Positions 29,990 through 39,575 of a DNA stretch of 64,000 nt are shown here, piece by piece. Position 1 is the stretch's first letter. Each line of letters opens with the position of its first letter. The DNA is from Psychrobacillus sp. INOP01. Its GTDB lineage: Bacteria; Bacillota; Bacilli; Bacillales_A; Planococcaceae. The notes below the pieces were generated by a model. That model saw only the letters and a program-made list of their open reading frames with translations, was not told where the DNA came from and did not search any database. A program made the position numbers and the translations under genes. Location: contig NZ_CP073315.1 in the NCBI RefSeq assembly GCF_018140925.1, positions 496,001 through 560,000 of the forward strand, written 5' to 3'.

Positions 29990-30431
29990 AGCTGATTACT
30001 TCTGCAGATTCGACAAAGTCCAGTCGCTTCATTTCATTTATAAATTCATCTAATTCCTTGTTCATCGCTGTTACATCAAGTGATAATGTTACACTAGCTC
30101 TTCCTTGAATCGGTATCGTTTGATGGATTGTCAACACATTACATGTAGAGTCAGCCACCAATTGCAATAGCCTAGCAAGTGTTCCTTCTCTATCTTCTAA
30201 TTGTAGAAAGACAGTTAAAATTCGTTCTTGAACGATCGAATGGAATGGAAAAACCGCATCACGATATTTATAAAAAGCACTTCGAGATAAATCTACCTCT
30301 TTTACTGCATCCCAAATCGAAGTTACCTTCCCAGATTGCAGGAGGTGTTTTGCTTCCAAGGTTTTTTGCATTGCCTCTGTCAGCACGTCCTCCCGTACTA
30401 AAAAAAATCTCTGGCTTGTCACATCTTTCAT
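29976..30431 (-). CDS. pheB: ACT-domain protein PheB
   Basis: 151 residues. N-terminal helix-turn-helix-like region (about 20-60: [20 protein letters not shown]) and C-terminal ACT domain (about 72-146), the UPF0735/PheB architecture found between obg and pheA in Bacillales. A regulatory role in aromatic amino-acid metabolism is assumed from location, not shown. The last codons and the stop lie inside an inverted repeat. It is 18 bases after obg. Confidence 0.92.
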   Translation of the reverse strand: MKDVTSQRFFLVREDVLTEAMQKTLEAKHLLQSGKVTSIWDAVKEVDLSRSAFYKYRDAVFPFHSIVQERILTVFLQLEDREGTLARLLQLVADSTCNVLTIHQTIPIQGRASVTLSLDVTAMNKELDEFINEMKRLDFVESAEVISSGAL

Positions 30432-30449
30432 GCGGTTCCCTACTTTCTT

Positions 30450-31739
30450 CTATTCGATAAACTCAAATTCAAATTTCAATAATCGTACTGTATCCCCATC
30501 TTTAGCTCCACGTTGACGTAGGGCATCATCAATTCCCATTCCGCGTAGTTGTCTAGAGAATCTACGGATAGAGTCTTCTCTACTGAAGTCAGTCATTTTA
30601 AATAATCTCTCTACTGATCCACCAGAAAGTACGAATGCCCCATCGTCATCTCTTGAAATAGTGAAGTCGTCTGGTTTAGCTTGATACTTGTACATAACAG
30701 AGGTTTCTGTTTCTTCTTCCACTAATTCCTCTAATGGGAATTCTGGTGCAACCTCTAACATGTCTGCTACAGCAAATAATAACTCTTGTAAACCCTGACG
30801 AGAAATTGCTGAAATCGGGAATACTTTTAAATCTGATCCGACTTTTTCTTTAAATTCTTTTAAGTTTTCTTCGGAATCTGGCATATCCATTTTATTGGCT
30901 ACAATAATTTGTGGTCTTTCCGTCAAACGAAGATTGTATTGTTTTAGTTCTTCATTAATTGTTAAATAATCCTCGTAAGGATCGCGACCTTCCATACCAG
31001 ACATATCGATGACATGTACGATTACACGCGTACGTTCAATATGACGTAAGAATTGATGACCAAGCCCTACTCCTTCATGTGCACCTTCGATTAGTCCTGG
31101 TAGATCCGCCATCGCAAAGCTGCGATGATCTTCTGTTTCCACCATTCCTAGGTTTGGTACAATTGTAGTAAAATGGTATGGAGCAATTTTAGGCTTAGCT
31201 GCTGATACAACTGAGAGTAGCGTTGATTTTCCAACGCTTGGGAATCCAACTAAACCGACGTCAGCTAGAACTTTTAGCTCTAACTCAACATTCAACTCGA
31301 AACCTGGCTCTCCTTTTTCAGAAAGCTCTGGAGCCGGATTTGCAGGCGTTGCGAAACGAGAGTTCCCTCTACCACCACGACCACCTCTTGCAATTACAGC
31401 TTTTTGACCATGCTCAACTAAATCAGCAATTACTTCCCCAGTTTCTTCATTTTTAACAACTGTACCCGGCGGAACTTTAATGATTAAATCGTCGGCATTG
31501 GCACCATGCATATTCTTACTACCACCATGAACTCCTCTATCCGCTTTAAAAATTCGCTTATAGCGGAAATCCATTAATGTACGTAGACCTTCTTCTACTT
31601 CGAAGATAACGTCGCCACCATTTCCTCCGTCCCCACCTGCAGGACCTCCTAAAGGAACATACTTCTCACGACGGAATCCAACCATACCATCTCCGCCGTC
31701 GCCACCTTTGACATATACTTTCACGTGATCAACAAACAT
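30450..31739 (-). CDS. obg: essential ribosome-associated GTPase Obg
   Basis: 429 residues. The glycine-rich Obg fold (1-158, [18 protein letters not shown]) is followed by the G domain with P-loop [21 protein letters not shown] and NKMD motifs, and the OCT domain (about 345-429). It links 50S maturation, the stress response and Spo0A phosphorelay activity. It lies directly after spo0B (5 bases), the conserved arrangement. Confidence 0.98.
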   Translation of the reverse strand: MFVDHVKVYVKGGDGGDGMVGFRREKYVPLGGPAGGDGGNGGDVIFEVEEGLRTLMDFRYKRIFKADRGVHGGSKNMHGANADDLIIKVPPGTVVKNEETGEVIADLVEHGQKAVIARGGRGGRGNSRFATPANPAPELSEKGEPGFELNVELELKVLADVGLVGFPSVGKSTLLSVVSAAKPKIAPYHFTTIVPNLGMVETEDHRSFAMADLPGLIEGAHEGVGLGHQFLRHIERTRVIVHVIDMSGMEGRDPYEDYLTINEELKQYNLRLTERPQIIVANKMDMPDSEENLKEFKEKVGSDLKVFPISAISRQGLQELLFAVADMLEVAPEFPLEELVEEETETSVMYKYQAKPDDFTISRDDDGAFVLSGGSVERLFKMTDFSREDSIRRFSRQLRGMGIDDALRQRGAKDGDTVRLLKFEFEFIE

Positions 31740-31744
31740 TTATT

Positions 31745-32278
31745 TCACTCCAATCTTCCACTTGCAATTAGTTTTACTTTTATCGAATTGTTGGTTGCTT
31801 CTAATATTTCCAGCTGAAATAACCCTTCTGTTAGTTCATCCTGCCAGTTATTATTAGACCAATCTCCCCGAATATCTATTAGTATTTCCAAAAATTCATC
31901 TGAAATGATATGAAGTTTCAGTAACTGCTCTTGATATCCTCTAAAATGCGGGTAAATAGCTTGCACAAATCTATTTAGATAATCTATCAAAGCATCATCG
32001 TACTTATCTGCTTTTCTATTTAGAAGAGATGTTTGAACATCTAAAGTTAATTGATTATATTTAATACTAAATGTTTGTAGCCATTCATTTGTTTTATATA
32101 AGCCAATATTATTTAAATCAAAGAATTGATTGCATTTTTGGGAATACTTTTTTATCAAGGCCCTAACTTCCTCGGGCTTTCCCATATCTAAGTTCATCTG
32201 TAATAGATACATGTTATTTAAAAAATCATGCATTGTATGCCGAAGTACTTCATTTAAAGTAATCTCATTATGATCCAT
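31745..32278 (-). CDS. spo0B: sporulation phosphotransferase Spo0B
   Basis: 177 residues. It relays phosphate from Spo0F to Spo0A. The N-terminal helical hairpin has HTMHDFLNNMYLLQ, whose HD pair marks the phospho-acceptor histidine, and the rest is a degenerate histidine-kinase-like C-terminal domain. I take ATG 32278 with GGGGTG 11 bases upstream; an in-frame GTG at 32290 abuts that site. It is next to obg and rpmA, as in B. subtilis. Confidence 0.88.
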   Translation of the reverse strand: MDHNEITLNEVLRHTMHDFLNNMYLLQMNLDMGKPEEVRALIKKYSQKCNQFFDLNNIGLYKTNEWLQTFSIKYNQLTLDVQTSLLNRKADKYDDALIDYLNRFVQAIYPHFRGYQEQLLKLHIISDEFLEILIDIRGDWSNNNWQDELTEGLFQLEILEATNNSIKVKLIASGRLE

Positions 32279-32378
32279 ATCAGTATACACACCCCAACAT
32301 TTACTATCTTCTCTAGTATAACAGGAATAGTTCTTTTATGCTTTTAGAGTATACCTTACTTTTATGAAATTTTTGAAA

Positions 32379-32410
32379 TGAAAAAGGACTGCATAAATGC
32401 AGTCCTTTTA
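32379..32410 (-). terminator. terminator after rpmA
   Basis: Perfect stem AAAAGGACTGCAT / ATGCAGTCCTTTT (32382-32409) with a 2-base loop and T-rich flank. It separates the L21-Prp-L27 transcript from spo0B-obg. Confidence 0.88.
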
Positions 32411-32417
32411 TTATTCA

Positions 32418-32708
32418 TTAAGCTTCTTGAGCTACAGGATATACACTTACTTTTTTCTTGTCGCGGCCGTAACGCTCAAAGCGCACTACACCGTCAACTT
32501 TCGCAAAAAGTGTGTCATCTCCCCCACGTCCAACGTTTTCACCTGGATGAATTTTAGTCCCGCGTTGACGGTATAAAATTGATCCACCTGATACGAATTG
32601 TCCGTCAGCACGTTTAGCGCCTAGACGTTTCGATTGAGAGTCACGACCATTACGAGTCGAACCTACTCCCTTTTTGGATGCGAAAAACTGAAGATTTAAT
32701 TTTAACAT
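32418..32708 (-). CDS. rpmA: ribosomal protein bL27
   Basis: 96 residues. The N-terminus [14 protein letters not shown] is the Firmicute form with a removable extension. The conserved LQFFA/S site is cut by Prp to expose the lysine-rich tail near the peptidyl-transferase centre. The ATG at 32708 sits six bases after AGGAGGTG; an upstream in-frame ATG at 32717 lies within that site. Confidence 0.97.
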   Translation of the reverse strand: MLKLNLQFFASKKGVGSTRNGRDSQSKRLGAKRADGQFVSGGSILYRQRGTKIHPGENVGRGGDDTLFAKVDGVVRFERYGRDKKKVSVYPVAQEA

Positions 32709-32720
32709 ATGTTCCACCTC

Positions 32721-33056
32721 CTACTTTTTGAAGGTTATTTTTATATACTTGGCATAATCTTGCTCAATTGTTTGTAAAGAAACAACCATCGCTTCTAAAA
32801 TCAGCTGTATTTGAGCAGCCTTTTCCAGATTTGAAATGCTTGGAACCTCGACGTATAAATAGCCTCCGTCCCCTTTTTGCGCAAGTATGGGAGTAATTTC
32901 TGTAAGTGCGATCACAGCATTAACTGCACCAAAGGATACAGCGGAAGCTCCTGCACATACTAAATCTTTTCCATGTTCCGCAAAATCAGCATGGCCTTTC
33001 ATCTCGAAAGAATGAATATGACCGGATTGGTCTTTTGTTATAGTCACTCTAATCAT
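32721..33056 (-). CDS. prp: ribosomal-processing cysteine protease Prp
   Basis: 111 residues. The catalytic His in MKGHADFAE (about residue 22) and Cys in DLVCAGASAVSF (about residue 34) form the Prp dyad. It cleaves the bL27 extension encoded 12 bases downstream. Lies one base after rplU in the conserved rplU-prp-rpmA operon (ysxB in B. subtilis). Confidence 0.96.
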   Translation of the reverse strand: MIRVTITKDQSGHIHSFEMKGHADFAEHGKDLVCAGASAVSFGAVNAVIALTEITPILAQKGDGGYLYVEVPSISNLEKAAQIQLILEAMVVSLQTIEQDYAKYIKITFKK

Positions 33057-33057
33057 C

Positions 33058-33366
33058 TTATAAACTAATAGATTCTACTACTAATTTAGTGTATGGCTGT
33101 CTGTGACCTTGTTTTTTGTGATAGTTCTTTTTCGCTTTGTATTTGAAGACTGTAATTTTTTTAGCTTTGCCATTTTTTACAACTTTCGCTGTAACTGTAG
33201 CACCATCCACGAATGGAGCGCCAACTTTAACATCTTCTCCACCTACGAATAAAACTTTTTCAAAAGTTACAACTTCATCAGCATTAACATCTAATTTTTC
33301 AATGTAGATTTCTTGCCCTTGTTCAACTTTGATTTGTTTACCACCAGTTTCAATAATTGCGTACAT
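33058..33366 (-). CDS. rplU: ribosomal protein bL21
   Basis: 102 residues, full length: [18 protein letters not shown] at the start and the conserved [19 protein letters not shown] motif at the end. First gene of the rplU-prp-rpmA operon, with an AGGAGG site and a structured leader upstream. Confidence 0.98.
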   Translation of the reverse strand: MYAIIETGGKQIKVEQGQEIYIEKLDVNADEVVTFEKVLFVGGEDVKVGAPFVDGATVTAKVVKNGKAKKITVFKYKAKKNYHKKQGHRQPYTKLVVESISL

Positions 33367-33477
33367 ACTTGCACCTCCTCTTAGACTAAGACTCGCCTTC
33401 CAAAAGGTGATTCGAAACTCGAATACTTGAACCTTTTCAGAGCGGTTGTAGCAACGGGTGCTGCTACAAACGATAAC
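33367..33477 (-). promoter_or_regulatory. L21 leader RNA of the rplU operon
   Basis: 5' untranslated region of about 110 bases with two clear hairpins: GTAGCA/TGCTAC (about 33451-33468) and a longer one AAAAGGT/ACCTTTT enclosing ATTCGAG...CGAAT (about 33396-33434). Position and layout match the L21 leader family known from Bacillus, thought to mediate autoregulation by L21. Confidence 0.75.
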
Positions 33478-33483
33478 ATTAAA

Positions 33484-33512
33484 ATATTATCACACATAAT
33501 ATTCATAGTCAA
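33484..33512 (-). promoter_or_regulatory. sigma-A promoter of rplU-prp-rpmA, overlapping the spoIVFB stop
   Basis: -35 TTGACT (33507-33512), 17-base spacer, -10 TAATAT (33484-33489). The TGA inside the -35 hexamer is the spoIVFB stop codon (33509-33511). Confidence 0.85.
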
Positions 33513-34105
33513 GCGCTTTTCGTTATCCAATCAAATGCAAGCTTGTACTTACGAAATCTCCAGTAGGAAAAGTTTTGAAAGGCAAGAAACAAAAATATAA
33601 GCGTAAAAGCCAACCCTTTCGGAAAATAAAAACAACTTATCACAAAAATGATAACACAAATACATCCCGAAAAGCCGATCAGCTCCTCATACCTCTCTGG
33701 AAAAATAGAATGTATGATCCGTCCTCCGTCTAAAGGGAAGATTGGCAATAGATTTAAGCCTAAAATAAGATATTGAATCATGATAAATATATTAGCTTGA
33801 GGAAAATCTACGAGCATACCAAATAAGAGTAAAAGAAGCGTACTAAATGGCCCTCCTAAGATTACACACACCTGCATCGTTTTCGTAAGCTTAGAGAATT
33901 GCTCCATCTTAATTTCACCGCCATATGGTAAAATAATGCAAGATTGAATTTTTGCACCCATACATACTGCAACAAATAGATGGCCAAGTTCATGAGCCAA
34001 CAACGAACCAAACACGAGTGCATACATAGCTATTTCCCCAGATAAATAAAAGAAAAGAAAAAAAGGAATCATTATAGGGTGTACACGAAATAGTTGTTTA
34101 TTCAT
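33509..34105 (-). CDS. spoIVFB: short SpoIVFB-type intramembrane metalloprotease
   Basis: 198 residues. Site-2-protease fold with HELGH (38-42) and LDGGR (Asp126), the zinc ligands of SpoIVFB, which releases sigma-K from its pro-form in the mother cell. It starts 8 bases inside spoIVFA, its inhibitor. B. subtilis SpoIVFB has about 288 residues, ending in a CBS domain that binds the pro-sigma-K substrate and ATP. Here the frame stops after the membrane domain (...FDWITKSA), and the rplU promoter occupies the site, so the CBS part is missing. Confidence 0.9.
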   Translation of the reverse strand: MNKQLFRVHPIMIPFFLFFYLSGEIAMYALVFGSLLAHELGHLFVAVCMGAKIQSCIILPYGGEIKMEQFSKLTKTMQVCVILGGPFSTLLLLLFGMLVDFPQANIFIMIQYLILGLNLLPIFPLDGGRIIHSIFPERYEELIGFSGCICVIIFVISCFYFPKGLAFTLIFLFLAFQNFSYWRFRKYKLAFDWITKSA

Positions 34106-34643
34106 AGGTTACGGCAAGCCACTCAATCAGCTCATCCGTTTCCAACATCTCCCCTTCTTTTTCCACCTGAACATAAAGAATTTCGTTATCGATAGTGCCA
34201 AATATATCTCCCGCGTTTATAGTCGTATATGGCAATTGACGGAACTCATCTACAAAACCATATGTAGCTGTTTCTCCAGTATCATATAAAATAGACATCG
34301 TTTTACCAGTCTTCTTTCTATAACCAGTATAAATAATTAGTCCATCTTCAGACGCATACAGGTCTTGGGATTTATCAACTGATAGAACTGCACCGTCTTC
34401 TAAAGGCTGAATCGATTTATATTCGATTAATGGAGGATTAGATACTGGTGCACTAACACTGATTAATTCATCTGAACGAGTAATCCAAGCCACTACTTGT
34501 TTATATATTTCTGTTGGTTTTTGAGGTTCTAATAATAGGCTGGCATAATTGGTGGATAAAGTACTATTTCCTTCTAACTTTGATAATAAAACAAATGATA
34601 ATACAAATATAAATGAAAGTACCCATTTTCTTTTCGAAAGCAT
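34098..34643 (-). CDS. spoIVFA: SpoIVFA, regulator of SpoIVFB
   Basis: 181 residues. One N-terminal transmembrane helix (about 8-23), then an extracytoplasmic region ending in a degenerate LytM/M23-like fold (GLIIYTGYRKKTGKTMSILY). SpoIVFA holds SpoIVFB inactive until cut by SpoIVB and CtpB. It is shorter than the B. subtilis protein (about 264), mainly in the cytoplasmic and linker part. Translation overlaps spoIVFB. A GGGGGA site precedes the ATG. Confidence 0.88.
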   Translation of the reverse strand: MLSKRKWVLSFIFVLSFVLLSKLEGNSTLSTNYASLLLEPQKPTEIYKQVVAWITRSDELISVSAPVSNPPLIEYKSIQPLEDGAVLSVDKSQDLYASEDGLIIYTGYRKKTGKTMSILYDTGETATYGFVDEFRQLPYTTINAGDIFGTIDNEILYVQVEKEGEMLETDELIEWLAVTYE

Positions 34644-34778
34644 AACATTCCCCCTAAGAAGAATATATGAAGGACAAAGTTGTTTAATGAATATGTACTT
34701 ATTTTTTGAAGAGATTTTGAGGAAATAGATGATAGGTTCTTAACTTTATATGAAAAGCTTAAGTGACCCATTAAGTAC

Positions 34779-35403
34779 AAAAACTGTTACGAATCGTTTT
34801 CGAATGGCTTTGGACAGACTAAGGCTATATCATTACCGGGAATCTTGAGGGGCGTGACTCAGTCACGACCCTCCTTTTTTTTCGGTGATCCTATGGCTTT
34901 TTTCTGTCCGTCGCCCCCCTTTAACTTTAAGAAACAGATTCATAAAGCTTTTCGGAAGAAGGGAAGTAATTCTTTCTTACTTGTTGAAGAAACGCCCGAA
35001 AATACAATTTCGGGCGCACTTACGTATGCTTACATTTTCACTTTCATTTCAGTACTATAATACTGCCTCGATCACTAATAATGTGGTAAATAAATGAATT
35101 AACCCCCTACAATTACTCACGTAAGCTTTCACTGTAATTTAGAAAAATGAGAGCATCCCTAATTCAATACCGATTACAAAATAGTATTTTCACTACAATA
35201 ACTTAAACTAATCCTATCATCTTGACAATAGACTTTTCTAATCTTAATGTTGGATGCTGCTCTCTTAATCGATTGAAGTGGAAGGTGGCGACTCCAACGG
35301 GATTAGTGAGACAGATGAGCCATCACAACCGTACGCGAAGCGGCGGTGATGGCTCATCGCTCACCCCGTGGAAAGCGTCCACCTGAAACGAAAATCTGTG
35401 TAT
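34779..35403. repeat. composite intergenic repeat, copy D
   Basis: Left module 34779-35050 with hairpin GAGGGGCGTGACT / AGTCACGACCCTC (34847-34873, one mismatch) then a T-run. A spacer shares pieces with copies A-C. The right module (35250-35403) has inverted repeat ATGAGCCATCAC (35315-35326) / GTGATGGCTCAT (35346-35357). Together it fills most of the 870-base gap between the spoIVFA start and the minD stop. Short ORFs inside (about 70 codons) look non-coding. Confidence 0.85.
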
Positions 35404-35461
35404 CTTTTATTTCTATAAATTACTACAGACACTGGGTTCTATGATAATTCTTCTTTTTTAA

Positions 35462-35503
35462 TCAAAAAATAAACCGACTGCATCAAATTTCGGCAGTCGG
35501 TTT
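35462..35503 (-). terminator. terminator after minD
   Basis: Stem AAACCGACTGC / GCAGTCGGTTT (35471-35503) followed by ATTTTTT on the minus strand. Confidence 0.88.
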
Positions 35504-35511
35504 CATATATA

Positions 35512-36312
35512 TTATTTAGAAAAAATAGATTTGATCTTAGAAAAAACACCTGTCTTAGGAAGGTCCATAGACATTAATGGTACTGATTCTCCCAAAATAC
35601 GGCGAGCAATGTTACGGTATCCAAGTGCCGCTCTGTTAGCGGGATTCATAACGATAGGTTCACCTTTGTTAGAAGAAGTAATAACATTTTCATCATCCGC
35701 GATAATTCCTAATAAATCAATCGATAAGTGAGTAGTAATCTCATTTATATCCAGTGCATCTCCGTTATTCATCAAATGCTGACGAATTCGATTGATGATT
35801 AGCTTAGGTGGATCGATTGTTTCTTCTTGCTCAAGTAAACCAATAATACGATCTGCATCACGTACAGCTGAAATTTCGGGCGTAGTGACTACAATTGCTT
35901 TATCCGCACCAGCTATCGCATTTTTATAGCCCTGCTCAATACCAGCTGGGCAATCAATTAGTACATAATCATATTCACGTTTTAACTCTAAAACAAGTTC
36001 TTTCATTTGTTCTGGATTTACGGCATTTTTGTCCACAGTCTGAGCTGCTGGAAGTAGGTAAAGTCTATCCTCAAAGCGTTTATCTTTCACTAACGCTTGA
36101 TGAATTTTACATCGACCTTCTATAACGTCTACTAAATCGTAGATAATTCTGTTTTCCAGACCGAGAACTACATCCAAATTACGCAATCCAATATCCGTAT
36201 CCATTAAACAAACTTTTTTCCCTTGCAGGGCCAATGCAGTTCCAAGGTTAGCTGTTGTTGTCGTTTTACCGACACCACCTTTACCTGAAGTTATAACGAT
36301 TGCTTCTCCCAC
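35512..36312 (-). CDS. minD: septum-site determining ATPase MinD
   Basis: 266 residues. Deviant Walker A GKGGVGKTTTTANLG, switch regions DTDIGLRNLD and YVLIDCPAG, and a C-terminal amphipathic membrane-targeting helix (FSKIKSIFSK). It recruits MinC to the membrane to block polar division. GTG start one base after the minC stop, with AAAGGAGGA inside the minC end. Confidence 0.97.
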   Translation of the reverse strand: MGEAIVITSGKGGVGKTTTTANLGTALALQGKKVCLMDTDIGLRNLDVVLGLENRIIYDLVDVIEGRCKIHQALVKDKRFEDRLYLLPAAQTVDKNAVNPEQMKELVLELKREYDYVLIDCPAGIEQGYKNAIAGADKAIVVTTPEISAVRDADRIIGLLEQEETIDPPKLIINRIRQHLMNNGDALDINEITTHLSIDLLGIIADDENVITSSNKGEPIVMNPANRAALGYRNIARRILGESVPLMSMDLPKTGVFSKIKSIFSK

Positions 36313-36313
36313 A

Positions 36314-36985
36314 TTAGCTTCCTCCTTTAAATGTTGATAAATTAGGTCTTAACAGACGAAGATCTTGTAATCGATCAATTGCTATTGAACCATTTGTATG
36401 TAAATAAGCACATTCCATTTCGGGATGCTCTGATAGAACAGCCAGCTCATCAGTCATCGTTTCTACCACATTGTCGATGATCAAATGCGTTGCCTCTAGC
36501 CAAGAAGCAGCTATAACTGCTTCTTTGTTTCCAGATGACCCTGCGTGAGCAATTCCTTTTAGTCGACCGAGAACAAAAATATTCCCTCCAGCAACGACTC
36601 TTCCGTTTGGATTCACATCACCGACAACTACCAGATCCCCTAAAGCAGTAATGACTTGTCCTGAACGAACAATTCCTACATAAGTCTCTGACTGGTTTTC
36701 TAGTAATCTTTTATTACAATCTTCCACTGTCATAACTTCACTTTGAATTTTAGTCACGCGTAGATGTTCTGTTTGTTGGACGCAAGATATAATTTCTTTC
36801 GTTTGTTCATCGTTACAATAACGATAACCTAGATGTAAAAGTACTTCTGCTTGACCTTCAAACCCTTCATCAGAAACCTTTTTTGTTAATTCATCTAAAA
36901 GCTCTGCATATGAACACTGATCGTCTAGGCGTAATACAAGGCCCTCTTTCGTTCCTTTAATGAATATTAACTGCTTTTTTGTCAA
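36314..36985 (-). CDS. minC: septum-site inhibitor MinC
   Basis: 223 residues. N-terminal FtsZ-inhibiting domain (about 1-100) and C-terminal beta-helix (about 105-205) with VRSGQVITALGDLVVVGDVN and GGNIFVLGRLKGIAHAG, which binds MinD and dimerises. It is followed by minD and preceded by mreD, the usual order. Confidence 0.96.
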   Translation of the reverse strand: MTKKQLIFIKGTKEGLVLRLDDQCSYAELLDELTKKVSDEGFEGQAEVLLHLGYRYCNDEQTKEIISCVQQTEHLRVTKIQSEVMTVEDCNKRLLENQSETYVGIVRSGQVITALGDLVVVGDVNPNGRVVAGGNIFVLGRLKGIAHAGSSGNKEAVIAASWLEATHLIIDNVVETMTDELAVLSEHPEMECAYLHTNGSIAIDRLQDLRLLRPNLSTFKGGS

Positions 36986-37020
36986 TCAAGTCACCTCAGA
37001 TTTACTGTTAAATCAACAAG

Positions 37021-37548
37021 CTATTTTTGAAGCAATAAGGCTTTTTGATTAAACCGATTTAGAAGAATATATTTAAAAGCCCATCCGAACATTAATAAAA
37101 ATACAGCATTTGCAATCATTGTAGGAATGAGATTATGTTGATAAAAATAAGTAAAGGTCATCGTTTTAATACCGATAAAAGTATAAAACAAGAACAATAA
37201 TAACTCTACCCCAGCTACTAGAAGCAAGGTGAGAATTGTAGAAACCAATAGATGCTGGTGAATGTATTTAACGGTAAAACTAGCAACCAAACACATTAGA
37301 GGATATATAAAAGAATATAATCCAATAATATCAATGAAAAAGACATCATACAAGAGCCCAAAAAACAAACCATAAAGCATTGCACGTTTCCGATCATAAT
37401 AGATGGCTACAAAAATTAGATAGATGATAAGAAAACGTGGAACTAATACATAAAAATCACTATTCAATTCAATTGGCGAAAAAAGACCAAAAATCGGTTC
37501 TAAATAAAATAATAGAACCGAAATCGCAATAACTAGAAAACGAATCAT
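37021..37548 (-). CDS. mreD: rod-shape protein MreD
   Basis: 175 residues with five or six transmembrane helices and the family FGLLYDVFFIDIIGLYSF motif. Part of the elongasome with MreB and MreC. The ATG overlaps the mreC stop by 4 bases. Confidence 0.94.
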   Translation of the reverse strand: MIRFLVIAISVLLFYLEPIFGLFSPIELNSDFYVLVPRFLIIYLIFVAIYYDRKRAMLYGLFFGLLYDVFFIDIIGLYSFIYPLMCLVASFTVKYIHQHLLVSTILTLLLVAGVELLLFLFYTFIGIKTMTFTYFYQHNLIPTMIANAVFLLMFGWAFKYILLNRFNQKALLLQK

Positions 37549-38447
37549 GAGCCGTCCCCTGCACCTTCTGTTAGATCAGCCTCTGTATTTCCTCCATCTG
37601 TACCATCCACTGAAGTAATCGTACGTTTAGAAATAATTACATGATCTAAAATTGAGAAACTAGCCGCAGGTTTAACGTATGCTAATTTAGTTAACCCGTA
37701 ATCATCGGTTGTAACTTCTGTCACCTCTCCGATTAGAATTCCTTTCGGGAAAATTCCACCTAGCCCAGAAGTAGTTACTTTTTGCCCTACTTTCACTTCA
37801 TACTCAGAATCGATTCTTTTTAGTATTAATTCTTTACGCTTTTCGTCATATCCTTCAACAAGTCCAAAAACCTCTTGACCTTCAGCAATTACAGCTGAAA
37901 CTCGATAGTTTGGATTTTGTGTAGATAAAAGTTCCACAGTTGACGTATAAGGTGTGGTTAATATTACTTTCCCTATTAACCCCTGGGAAGTCATCACTGC
38001 CATATTTACATCTACTCCGTGGATCTCACCTTTATCAATAATAATTTTTTCTTCCCATTGGTCGGGGTTTCTAGCGATTACAGTCGATTGGATAGGATTA
38101 TACGCACGAAGATCCTCTTCCTTATCGACAATTTTGCGCAACTCATCATTTTCAAGACGTAGATCATTTACTGAAGCTTGAAGTGTTACATAATCTTCTA
38201 ATCTAACTTTTAATCGTTTATTTTCATCATATGTATTAAGTAAAGATTCTACATTATCAAAAACACCCGTTATATACTGGGTCGGCTTGGAAAACATAGA
38301 TTGTCCAAAACCGACCACATCTTTGATCAGCTGTTCAGGCAGGGATGCATGATTTCGATCTCGCAAAGAAAAGCTGATGAGCGCCACAAGAAAAATCATC
38401 CCTACAAGCAGCAATATTAATCGCTTATTCGAAAAAAATTGTGGCAT
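37545..38447 (-). CDS. mreC: rod-shape protein MreC
   Basis: 300 residues. One N-terminal helix (about 9-27), a coiled coil (about 62-105) and the beta-barrel periplasmic-side domain (QSTVIARNPDQWEEKIIIDKG...). The tail is acidic and Gly-rich. It links MreB filaments to wall synthases. AAGGAG site upstream. Confidence 0.95.
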   Translation of the reverse strand: MPQFFSNKRLILLLVGMIFLVALISFSLRDRNHASLPEQLIKDVVGFGQSMFSKPTQYITGVFDNVESLLNTYDENKRLKVRLEDYVTLQASVNDLRLENDELRKIVDKEEDLRAYNPIQSTVIARNPDQWEEKIIIDKGEIHGVDVNMAVMTSQGLIGKVILTTPYTSTVELLSTQNPNYRVSAVIAEGQEVFGLVEGYDEKRKELILKRIDSEYEVKVGQKVTTSGLGGIFPKGILIGEVTEVTTDDYGLTKLAYVKPAASFSILDHVIISKRTITSVDGTDGGNTEADLTEGAGDGS

Positions 38448-38460
38448 ATCACACTTCTCC

Positions 38461-39480
38461 TTAGTGTTTTGTTTGTTGACGTTTCAATAGATTCATATGA
38501 TCTAACGCTTTTCCAGTACCAATTGCAACACAATCTAGAGGATTTTCTGCAATAAATACAGGCATATTCGTTTGATCACTGATAACTTTGTCTAGGTTTT
38601 TCAGTAATGCACCACCACCGGTTAACATGATTCCTCGCTCCATCACGTCCGCTGATAATTCAGGTGGAGTTTGTTCTAATGTCTTTTTCACCCCATCAAT
38701 AATAGAGGAAATTGACTCACGTAACGCATTGGAAATTTCTTTAGAGGTAATTTCAATTGTTTTTGGCAACCCAGTAACTAGATCACGTCCGCGAATATCC
38801 ATTTTGTCAACTTGATCGGACACTCTCGCAGAGCCAATTTCAATTTTAATCGCTTCTGCTGTACGTTCACCAATCGTTAAATTATATGTTTTTCGGATAT
38901 ATGCAGTAATAGCATGGTCCATCGAATCTCCTGCAACACGAACTGATTCACTTGTAACAATGCCGCCTAATGATATAACCGCAACTTCTGTAGTACCTCC
39001 ACCTATATCAACGACCATACTACCAGTAGGTTCCCATACAGGTAAATTTGCACCAATTGCAGCTGCGAAAGGCTCTTCTATTGTTAGAGCATCACGTGCA
39101 CCTGCTTGCTTAGCAGCATCAATTACCGCTCGTTGCTCCACAGAGGTAATACCAAATGGCACACAAATCATGACATTTGGTTTGCTCCATGACATTCCAG
39201 ATGCTTTCATTGCATTTTTCAAATAATATTCAATCATTGCAGAAGTTGTATCAAAATCTGCGATAACTCCATCCTTCATAGGACGAATTGCAACTATTGA
39301 ACCTGGAGTACGACCGATCATATTTTTCGCATCGTTCCCTACCGCTACAATAGCGCCGTTTTGTACATTTTTCGCTACAACTGATGGCTCTCTGAGCACA
39401 ATCCCTTTTCCTTTAATGAAAACTAGCGTATTCGCTGTTCCTAAATCTATACCCAAATCTCTTGATCCAAATCCAAACAC
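38461..39480 (-). CDS. mreB: actin-like rod-shape protein MreB
   Basis: 339 residues. Actin/Hsp70 ATPase motifs: [15 protein letters not shown] at the N-terminus, [18 protein letters not shown] in the middle and [13 protein letters not shown] near the end. It guides sidewall peptidoglycan synthesis. First of the mreBCD-minCD run. Confidence 0.98.
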   Translation of the reverse strand: MFGFGSRDLGIDLGTANTLVFIKGKGIVLREPSVVAKNVQNGAIVAVGNDAKNMIGRTPGSIVAIRPMKDGVIADFDTTSAMIEYYLKNAMKASGMSWSKPNVMICVPFGITSVEQRAVIDAAKQAGARDALTIEEPFAAAIGANLPVWEPTGSMVVDIGGGTTEVAVISLGGIVTSESVRVAGDSMDHAITAYIRKTYNLTIGERTAEAIKIEIGSARVSDQVDKMDIRGRDLVTGLPKTIEITSKEISNALRESISSIIDGVKKTLEQTPPELSADVMERGIMLTGGGALLKNLDKVISDQTNMPVFIAENPLDCVAIGTGKALDHMNLLKRQQTKH

Positions 39481-39575
39481 AATTATTTACTCCCTTTCTA
39501 TCTCAAGCAAGTTTCACTTCGTTGTCATAAAGTCATAACACTCATTATAACTGATAGAACGGAAAATGCACAGTG

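Noticed and set aside
34644-34778. Sigma-E promoter for spoIVFA
   Set aside because: TACATATT and CATATATT resemble sigma-E boxes, but the spacing (about 20 bases) is too long, so I did not annotate it.
34845-35097. Two overlapping plus-strand ORFs of about 70 codons
   Set aside because: They lie inside repeat copy D, lack ribosome sites and have compositions typical of translated repeats. The corresponding frames are not open in the other copies.
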